Positions 57,013 to 64,000 of a stretch of DNA of 64,000 nt are shown piece by piece. The translations under genes and the position numbers were made by a program. The notes beneath the pieces were generated by a model, which worked only from the letters and a program-made list of their open reading frames with translations, did not search any database and was not told the origin of the DNA. The stretch comes from Strigamia acuminata. Its lineage: Eukaryota; Arthropoda; Chilopoda; Geophilomorpha; Linotaeniidae. The stretch covers positions 5,332,001 to 5,396,000 of the forward strand of contig OX442319.1 of the NCBI GenBank assembly GCA_949358305.1, in the 5' to 3' direction. Every line of letters starts with the position of its first letter. The stretch's first letter is position 1.

Positions 57013-60000
57013 TTATGGCACGGTGCATTTTCTGGAGTCAACTTTATTTGGTTGGCCTTATTGCCATCATCAGGGTTACTTGGAGTTGAAGTCTGTTCAG
57101 TTTTTTCTCCAATTTGCGATTTATTATTTTCTTTTTTCAAATTAAAATCAACTGAAAATGGTTTTGGAAGGAAGGACGTATTTCCTTTCATTTGCGGTTG
57201 CAAGCTCGTCTGCTGTGGTTGCCTCGCCTGCATTGGAGGCTTATATTTTGTTATTGCTGGGTTATTTTTTGTGAATAACACACTTGCCGCATCCATTAAT
57301 TTGTCGACTTCTTCTTCTGTATATTCGGCCAGCATTATCTGGGTATCTCCGATTGACTCGCTGGATTCACCTGGGTATTGCGTCCATTTGACATTTGGTC
57401 GCATTGGTATTCGTGGCTGTGGATAAGGAGGATGTCCACTCTCTCGTTTTTTGGTGGAGGTTTCCTCTCGTAACAGCGAGAATTGAGACCGCGGGCGCAT
57501 CATTTTTGCACCAGCTCGAGTGTAATCTGACTGGTGTCGCTGTTGTTCATCTCGTGCTCTTTGCTCTTCTATCGGAATGTCTGAAGCGTACCGGTCGTCA
57601 ATGTACATCTGGTGGTTTCGTATGAATTGCGACAATTTTTCAAAGGAACTGGCCATCGGTGCATCTACCATTCGCAATACTTGCTCGGAAAAAGGTGTCA
57701 GGCCATTCCTGAATTTTCTGTCTTTGTCAAAATCGCTGATATGATATGGGAGTTGGGTGAACAAATCTTCTGTACGTCTTAAATACGTGCGAATGTCTTC
57801 TCCCAACGTCTGTTTGTGGTTATCCCAGTATTTTATCATCATGGCGTTGGATTCTCCATATTCCTTCATAAAAGCTTTTACAAATTCGTCCCAGTGTGTG
57901 AAATTATTTTTTCGCAACCAATTTGTTGCACTTCCAACCAACATTTTCGGAATCAATTTTTTCAAAGTTACGTCCGGGTCCATCTCATGATTTATGACTA
58001 GATGCATAACTTCATCCAGAAATTGGGTACCAGCCTGCCAACCTCCATCAAACATATCGGGAGTAATTCGGTCCCATTTGATTTGATGAGAAGGGGTGTA
58101 ATGGTGAGTCCAATTGCTTGAACAATATTTTCGAATTAGTTTTCTCAACATTTCCTCCATTTCCTGAGATTTCGAGGGGATTTGGGATAGTCGCGAATCG
58201 ATCTGTCTTGAAATAATTTCTTCCAATTCCTCCGTGCTTCTTGGTAATGTACGCGGATTAGTTGGCGGTGGATCTCTATTATCTTGTCGAAAATTTCCTC
58301 CACTTCTCCTTTCCTCTCGTGATCTGGAAAAGTCAGAGTCCCGCTGTCGGAAATGGTCCGAATTTGAGTATTTTTGATCATTTTCGTACTCATTTTGTTG
58401 TGTTGGTGGCGGACTCGACCGTGATCTTCTCTGGTCTCTATATGAATCGTCACGACGTCTATTCGAGTCGTCGTATCGTCCACGTGAATCATCACGTCGC
58501 CTCTGGGAATCGTCGTATCGTCCACGTGAATCATCACGTCGCCCCTCCGAATAGTTGCGTTGTTGGTACGAATTATCGCGTCGATCCTGTGAGTTGTCAC
58601 GATGTCCTTGTGATTCTCTTTGGGTATAACCCTCATACCAATAGGAGCCCCTTTGTTGTCGTGATTCATCTTGATAATCAGATTGTTGACGTGAATTATT
58701 CCCTTCCATCGACTCATTTCGATTAAAATTGTGCTGTCCTGTTACTTCGTAATTACGTTGGTGACGCGTTTCGTCGTTGAAGCGAGCAGCACCTTGTTGG
58801 TCCGTTTCTTGTTGATAACGCAACTCATTTCGCGGCTCTCTTTCATATTGTGATCGTGTCTCGTTGGAAAATCGTACTTCAGTGTGCGTGCGAATTCCTT
58901 GTTGATTACACGATTCATTTCGTGGATCCACATTTTCAGGTTGCTGGGAATATTTGCCTTGTAAATAATCATTGTAATCTCTAACTTTCGTATAATTGGC
59001 TTGTCCAGTTGCTTCATCCTGTCCAGTCGCAGCATTGCGATTGCTACTTTTATCTTGTTCTGAAACTTCTTGATCGTGCTGGATTTTTTGCTTTTCATTT
59101 TCGCGACTTATTTCGCGTTGACTATCTACTTGTTGCTTCTTTTGAGCTTCCGACAATTTTCGCCGATCCTCTCTTTCATTGGCTTCGGCTACCTGTTCCA
59201 CTGCTTCCATGAACGTATACGACCTTCGATAGGCGGGATTCTCGTCGTCTCGAGAGTCTTCAAGATACTCTCCTAATGCTTTGCCACTGCACGCGCCTTT
59301 TGTTGCCGGGTTACTGACACTTTCAGTTTCCATCTTTTTGGGCTTATCCCAAATTTGTGGGTCTGCTGGATCTAATCCTGTTACTCTACCTTGTTTTTTG
59401 CTTGATGCAATTGGTTGATTTGTTAGATGTTGACGATTTCTTTGCTCAATTACGTCCAATACGTTTGGATTTTTGGCTGGTGAAATTGAAGCACGTTTGG
59501 AGTCTCTGTTTTCATCCATTTCTCCTTTCCTTTTTAAAGAGTTCCTGGACGATTCTGGTGACAAATTCACTACTTCTGGCCGATGAGGTGGAATATTGCT
59601 TGGCACTTGATATCGACATTGTGCAAGGTATTTAAGCTCTTCGTTTTCTTGACGGACTCTTTCCGCTGCTTCTTGTGCTTCAAGAGCAGCTTGACGAAGG
59701 TAATGGATTTCCCTGCTCTCCGCCGACTCCATAGCCCTTTGTTTTGCCAACAATTCTTGTTTTTCAGTTTCCAAACGGACTTTTTCCGCCTCTATCTTTC
59801 GATTTTCTTCCAATATGGCTTCACGCTCTGCTACCGCTTGTGCTTTCCGTTGCGCACGCAACTCCTTCTGTTCAGCTTCTTGACGGAGTCTTTCTGCTGC
59901 TAGTTTATTCCTCATGGTGCGCATTTCTGCTTCAAGTCGGTCTTTGGTAGCGCGAATTTCTGCGTCTAATTGATCCTTCTTGGCGCGAATGTCTTCATCT

Positions 60001-60713
60001 GTCGTTTTTTTGGCCAATTCTGCCTCGAATTTTGCTTGTTTGGCGTGGCGCTCCTCTAACTTGAGCCGTTTCAACATCTGGAATTCTTCGGAATGTGCCA
60101 GTTGCAGTCGCCTTGCTCGATCGGCCATTGCTGCCGTTATTTGTGCCACATCTTCATCAGAAAGCTGCACACCTTCCTCATACTGCTGGTGACGCTCCTG
60201 GAGACTGTCTTCCATCTCTTTCATGACATCTGCGATGCGTTGGCGAGCTCTCGCTAGTTTATGGCGGGTTGGGGAGTTTTCTCCTGAACTTTCCGCCTCA
60301 TCGCGGGCACGTCCTGACGCTTGTTGCTTGTAGGCTCGCACTAGTCGGCCACGCTTCCTTGCTACGGCAATGACTTGCTCCAGTGTCATATTAGAGAGGT
60401 CTATTTTGCTTGTTGGAGTTGAATCCACTGTGGCTGGCGTGTCGCCATGTTGCGACGAAGCTCCGGAGATACTTGATTTTCCAAGCAAATCTTGGGACTC
60501 CTCTCTCGTTTGTTTTAGCCAAAAGTCTCCCTGTCGTTCAGGCGATACTTCCAGACGAAATTCCTTGCTCGTCATGGCTTGGGTGTCGTCTGCATGGTCC
60601 GACTCGGACGATGATGAAGGATGCACATTGGCTGCTCCTGCGGTCCTTCCGCCTCGTGTGCGAGGTCCGCGGCCGTTACCCCGTCCTCTCCTCGAATCTT
60701 GTGGCTGCGACAT
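56880..60713 (-). CDS. Gag polyprotein of the 15-kb element, 1277 aa
   Basis: Large for a Ty3-type Gag. Order: a low-complexity basic start (RRGRGNGRGPRTRGG), a long charged coiled-coil-like region at about 170-390 (repeats of 'AEIRATKDRLEAEMRTMRNK' type), a Gln/Asn/Arg-rich region about 560-840 including tandem RRDDSRGRYDD units, a capsid-like helical domain about 880-1050 (FDGGWQAGTQFLDEV, YLRRTEDLF), and one CCHC knuckle (CHNCGQIGHWARQC) near 1235. It forms the particle and binds RNA. It ends 22 nt past the slippery site. The long coiled-coil and RD-repeat additions are unusual for the family. Confidence 0.92.
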   Translation of the reverse strand: MSQPQDSRRGRGNGRGPRTRGGRTAGAANVHPSSSSESDHADDTQAMTSKEFRLEVSPERQGDFWLKQTREESQDLLGKSSISGASSQHGDTPATVDSTPTSKIDLSNMTLEQVIAVARKRGRLVRAYKQQASGRARDEAESSGENSPTRHKLARARQRIADVMKEMEDSLQERHQQYEEGVQLSDEDVAQITAAMADRARRLQLAHSEEFQMLKRLKLEERHAKQAKFEAELAKKTTDEDIRAKKDQLDAEIRATKDRLEAEMRTMRNKLAAERLRQEAEQKELRAQRKAQAVAEREAILEENRKIEAEKVRLETEKQELLAKQRAMESAESREIHYLRQAALEAQEAAERVRQENEELKYLAQCRYQVPSNIPPHRPEVVNLSPESSRNSLKRKGEMDENRDSKRASISPAKNPNVLDVIEQRNRQHLTNQPIASSKKQGRVTGLDPADPQIWDKPKKMETESVSNPATKGACSGKALGEYLEDSRDDENPAYRRSYTFMEAVEQVAEANEREDRRKLSEAQKKQQVDSQREISRENEKQKIQHDQEVSEQDKSSNRNAATGQDEATGQANYTKVRDYNDYLQGKYSQQPENVDPRNESCNQQGIRTHTEVRFSNETRSQYEREPRNELRYQQETDQQGAARFNDETRHQRNYEVTGQHNFNRNESMEGNNSRQQSDYQDESRQQRGSYWYEGYTQRESQGHRDNSQDRRDNSYQQRNYSEGRRDDSRGRYDDSQRRRDDSRGRYDDSNRRRDDSYRDQRRSRSSPPPTQQNEYENDQKYSNSDHFRQRDSDFSRSREERRSGGNFRQDNRDPPPTNPRTLPRSTEELEEIISRQIDSRLSQIPSKSQEMEEMLRKLIRKYCSSNWTHHYTPSHQIKWDRITPDMFDGGWQAGTQFLDEVMHLVINHEMDPDVTLKKLIPKMLVGSATNWLRKNNFTHWDEFVKAFMKEYGESNAMMIKYWDNHKQTLGEDIRTYLRRTEDLFTQLPYHISDFDKDRKFRNGLTPFSEQVLRMVDAPMASSFEKLSQFIRNHQMYIDDRYASDIPIEEQRARDEQQRHQSDYTRAGAKMMRPRSQFSLLREETSTKKRESGHPPYPQPRIPMRPNVKWTQYPGESSESIGDTQIMLAEYTEEEVDKLMDAASVLFTKNNPAITKYKPPMQARQPQQTSLQPQMKGNTSFLPKPFSVDFNLKKENNKSQIGEKTEQTSTPSNPDDGNKANQIKLTPENAPCHNCGQIGHWARQCPHPKRLMSAEEMEQLVNSLSESITKNLNARAQ
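56901..56907 (-). other. -1 ribosomal frameshift heptamer A AAA AAC
   Basis: In the gag frame the minus strand reads ACA AAA AAC; slipping back one base gives AAA AAA C and continues directly into pol (KKLERAG). This is the canonical X XXY YYZ heptamer in the correct phase, within the 133-nt gag-pol overlap. A weak hairpin (TTGA...TCAA) follows immediately; I could not confirm a pseudoknot. Confidence 0.9.
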
Positions 60714-60816
60714 CTCGTTTTAGTCACAGAAAAGAAGAAAGAAACAGAATATTCTATCACAAAATAACTTTTTTGTCACTCAAAATTGGTCCCTCAACTG
60801 AATATAAGTTGTTAAG

Positions 60817-60836
60817 GTTCAAATAACGGGCCCCCA
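60817..60836 (-). other. Candidate primer-binding site of the 15-kb element
   Basis: TGGGGGCCCGTTATTTGAAC lies two bases from the 5' LTR. It starts with TGG as required and includes the complement of a T-loop-like GTTCAAAT, but no tRNA with this 3' end is in the window, so the primer identity is unresolved. Confidence 0.55.
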
Positions 60837-60838
60837 AG

Positions 60839-61839
60839 TGTAATGAGCTCAAATTACGGTTAGGAATATTAACAATAAAACTAAACTCATTGATGCCGTG
60901 CCAGGACTTATACAAATACTTCTCAAATAACTCTATTTAACTGAACAATAAGAGGAATAATGACTCAATTATTTCTCTATAAAAGGACGATTTATTCAAA
61001 CTTAGAATAAATACTAAATCAAATACAAGGTATTATTTTGTGATAAAATGATAAATTAAATGACTAAAGAAATAATTTACTAACAGAAAAATAATCAAAA
61101 GCAAAGGAAAATGATAAAGAATCCAGTCGATTCGACGACTCCACTTCTCGGGAACGCCGAACGCTTGGATCCGCTTCGCTCGACGCTCGGCTCGGCTTCG
61201 GCGTTTCTTCAACACGGACTCAATTCCGTTCCAACTACGTTCTCCTGACTCGCTCGGGCTCAATCCCGCTCTCTTCGTCCTCTCCAGGTCGCAACGTCGT
61301 CGTCGCGGCGTCGTTGCGGCTGATTCCGCACAACAATCTCTCACACTCGCGCTCACTTCGCTTCGTCGCGAGTGAGAAATCTCAGTCCAACAATGGCTGT
61401 TGGCCAAGAATAGAAATCCCTCCAAACAATACTTGTTTGGCAAGATGAAAATCCCACTGTCACTAACTGAAGTAACAGCAAGAAATATCTCACAAATTGC
61501 TCCGGCAATTTGCAAGACTGAGTCCAAATACTCTGGCAATCTTTCACTAATCCGCTTGTAGAATGGTGTTTTCTCAGGAAGATTTTGGTGACTGGTTGCT
61601 CTCAAAGTAAGTTTCAAACTGAGGAGTTTTTCTGCTCCTCACAGGAAGTGTTTCCTGCTCCGGGAGGTTGCGGGCTGGTTTCCCTGGCGACCACCCACAA
61701 TTCCTCCCACCCTGCCTAACTCCCTTTATCTAGACAGGAAGTCATAAAAAATATAAAATAAAATAAAACAATCTCCAATTTAATATTTTATTTCGGGCTC
61801 ATTCCCGACACTTCATTAGTGACCACTAGGGTCACTACA
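60839..61839 (-). repeat. 5' LTR of the 15-kb element
   Basis: 1001 bp matching the LTR at 46816. It carries the promoter by family precedent; I could not place a TATA box with confidence. Confidence 0.95.
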
Positions 61840-61868
61840 GCACTTATAGTTTCTATGGCAACCGCTGT

Positions 61869-63112
61869 TTGCACTATCTTATTGTATTTTGGTGTATCGC
61901 ACCTTTCAAATGTCAAATATGTTCACTTTCATTTCGGATGAAAGGAAACATGACAATTCACATGCGAATTCACACTGGAGAAAAACCATTCAAGTGCCAT
62001 TTGTGTGATTATTCTTGCAAGCAAAGTGGGGATTTAAGAAGACATTTATTAAACCACACAGGAGAAAGACCATTCAAGTGCCATTTGTGTGATTATTCTT
62101 CGGGTCATAGTGGGTATTTAAAAGTCCATTTATTAACCCACACAGGAGAAAGACCATTCAAGTGCCATTTGTGTGATTTTGGTTCGGCTTTTAGTGGGGA
62201 TTTAAGAAGACATCTATTAACCAACACATGAGAAAAACCATTCAAGTGCCATTTTTGTGATTATTCCTGCAGTGTAAGAGGAAATTTAAAGAGTCATCTC
62301 TGTAAATAATGCCGAGATCATGAAGGTAACTGAGGGCCGAAACAATCTCCGCCGCGTAAAACATCGTTCGCTCTTCGCTAAACATTCTTTCCTTTGATAA
62401 ATGGAAAAATAATTCCCCGCCATTCACGTATTCCATAACAAAACATAGGCGATCAGTCGTTTGAAAAGAGTACTTCAGAGCCTAAATAGTAATAATAAAT
62501 AAGTTGAATTAAACTAAATGTTATTATTTAATTTTAAATAATATTTTTTTACGGTTAAAAATGGATGATTCGTTGTTTGCAAAACCCGATTTTCTGTTAA
62601 CGTGTGAGCCACTTCGTCCTACAAATCAAATAAAACATGAATAATAATAATATACAACACAATTTTCATTTGATTAATAAATACCTTAGTTATTATAACT
62701 TCTTTTTTCAATATTTTGATGGCGTACAACTGACTGGACACTTTTTCCCTGCACAAAATCACTTTCCCAAACGTTCCTTTACCCAACATTTTATTCTTCG
62801 GCTCATAGTGGGGTTTTAAGAAGACATTTATTAACCCACACAGGAGAAAGACCATTCAAGTGCCATTTGTGTGCTTATTCCTGCATTCAAAGTGGGCATT
62901 TAAGAAGACATCTATTAACCCACACAGGAGAAAAACCATTCAAGTGCCAGTTGTGTGCTTATTCTTGCAAGCAAAATGGGCATTTAAAAGTCCATCTATT
63001 AACCCACACAGGAGAAAAACTATTCAAGTGCCAGTTGTGTGATTATTCTAGTCATCGAAATGGGGATGTAAGAAGACATCTTTTAACTCATACAGGAGAA
63101 AAAGCATTTTAA
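61869..63112 (+). pseudogene. C2H2 zinc-finger pseudogene interrupted by Akt sequence
   Basis: 61905-62230 encodes finger units ([21 protein letters not shown], then CHLCDYSC...HLLNH and similar) ending at an in-frame TGA at about 62229 where siblings have GGA in the TGEK linker. The array resumes at 62793-63112 with three to four further fingers and the same TGEKAF stop as the gene at 44924. Between them lies a 496-bp piece of the Akt gene in opposite orientation. Two independent lesions make this non-functional. Confidence 0.85.
62297..62792 (-). pseudogene. AKT: Partial duplicate of Akt exons 4-6 with introns
   Basis: Closely matches 41324-41808: part of exon 6 ([20 protein letters not shown]...HDLGIIYRD), intron, exon 5, intron, and most of exon 4 ([16 protein letters not shown]). 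Retained introns show a DNA-level copy. Junctions fall inside exons at both ends, with 2-3 bp microhomology to the zinc-finger sequence. Confidence 0.93.
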
Positions 63113-63222
63113 GCAGGAATAGAAATTTGAAAACGTTCGTTTCATACATTGTTTATAATTCTTAAATTCTAACACTATTTTTGGTTTTGTTTGTGCATTT
63201 TACTTTTTAAAGTAACAAACCT

Positions 63223-64000
63223 TGTAGTGACCCTAGTGGTCACTAGATGAAGAACAGAAATGTGTCTGGAAATATTTTATATATTTCATATTTTTATTTG
63301 AGTTTATTTTTTATGCCTGAACAGGAAGTCTGGCATAACTTGAAGACATGAGGGTGGTTGCCAGGGCAACCAGCCCATGAGCTTCCTGTAACAGGAAATG
63401 CTTCCTGCAGAGAATGAGAAAAAATCTTCAGTCTGAAATCAACTTTGAGAGCAACAAGTCACAAAATCTACCCTGGGAAAATACAATTCTTCAAGTGGAT
63501 TTGGTGAAAGATTGCCTGAGTATTTAGACTCCTTCTTGCAAATTGCTAAAGCAGTTTTGAGATGTTCTTGAGTATTGAGACTCATTTCTTACAATAACAT
63601 AAAGTTATTGTGGGAGTTCTTGCTACTGTGTACATCCAGTAGTGGGAAATTTATCTTGCTGATTGAGCATATTCATCAGTGGGATTTTCATCTTGCCAAG
63701 CAGCCATTGTTTGGAGAGATCATCATTCTTGCCAAGCAGCCATTGTTTGGATGAGAAATCCTCATTGGGAAATTTGTCCCAGTCAACATAAAGCGGAATT
63801 TGCCGCAACCACGGAGTCATCAAGGAAGAAGAGTCGGAATTGTGTCCGAATCTGTTGCGAGTTTTGAGAGAGAAGAAACGGAATTGTGTCCGAGTTCAAG
63901 TCACCAAGAATTCGGAAATTTGTCCGGTTTAACCAGGAATGAACATCGTGAGTAAAGAGTGAAGTTTGGACGCCGTTTTGAGGTTTGGAGCGGGCATTGA
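63223..64000 (+). repeat. Diverged LTR of the 15-kb family, plus orientation (runs off window)
   Basis: Starts TGTAGTGACCCTAGTGGTCA, like the LTR of the large element, and the two align over several hundred bases (for example 'gtgaaagattgcc', 'ttgcaaattgc') with many differences. A further element of this family therefore probably begins here and continues to the right. The 194-codon LTR frame is interrupted in this copy. Confidence 0.8.

Larger units (their letters stand above)
46816..61839 (-). mobile_element. 15,024-bp Ty3-type LTR retrotransposon with extra ORF
   Basis: LTRs of 1001 bp at 46816-47816 and 60839-61839 appear identical wherever compared, begin TGTAGTGACC and end CATTACA (minus sense), and are flanked by GCAC at 46812-46815 and 61840-61843. 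The target without the element is preserved at 44380-44520. In minus-strand order: 5' LTR, primer site, gag, pol (-1 frame), gap, ORF3, polypurine tract, 3' LTR. Nearly all coding capacity is intact, so the element may be active. It is about twice the length of common animal Ty3 elements. Confidence 0.96.

Overview
This window is nuclear DNA from an invertebrate animal. The evidence is spliced genes with GT-AG introns (and one GC-AG), eukaryotic tRNA-Ser genes, an Akt kinase, a Polycomb RING protein, CDC25, C2H2 zinc-finger genes, DEG/ENaC channels, and many LTR retrotransposons and short inverted-repeat transposons. The sequence alone does not identify the phylum. Intergenic DNA is AT-rich and full of simple tandem arrays.

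Layout: 1-12.3 kb is a minus-strand DEG/ENaC locus. One complete gene, reconstructed here from 11 exons (802 codons including stop), encodes two full channel repeats in one polypeptide. The first exon of a tandem paralogue lies at the left edge. The largest intron carries a deleted Ty3 retrotransposon, which itself carries a 1.7 kb foldback element. 12.5-20 kb is repeat-rich: duplicated blocks, hAT-, pogo- and other TIR-type elements. 20-32 kb holds four tRNA-Ser genes, a lone Copia-type gag, a CDC25 gene split by a 4.8 kb Ty3 element, an internally deleted RPL11 relic and a GTAC-palindrome MITE. 32-43 kb holds a RING1/RNF2 gene, a TIR element carrying an MLH3 fragment, an intronless CSTF3 C-terminal-half gene and a 10-coding-exon Akt gene. 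43.6-46.6 kb has an inverted zinc-finger gene pair and a CDC5L fragment. 46.8-61.8 kb is one 15,024-bp Ty3-type element with 1001-bp LTRs, gag, pol in the -1 frame and an extra 1032-aa third ORF. The right end holds a zinc-finger pseudogene containing a piece of Akt, then the start of a diverged LTR.

The strongest candidates for something undescribed are the two-repeat (four-TM) DEG/ENaC protein, supported by matching exon phases in both halves, and the large Ty3 element with its non-env-like third ORF, a canonical A AAA AAC shift site and a duplicated polypurine tract. A recurring theme is broken or moved host genes (CDC25, RPL11, MLH3, CSTF3, CDC5L, Akt exons) among mobile elements, with several insertions proven by target duplications or empty paralogous sites inside the window.
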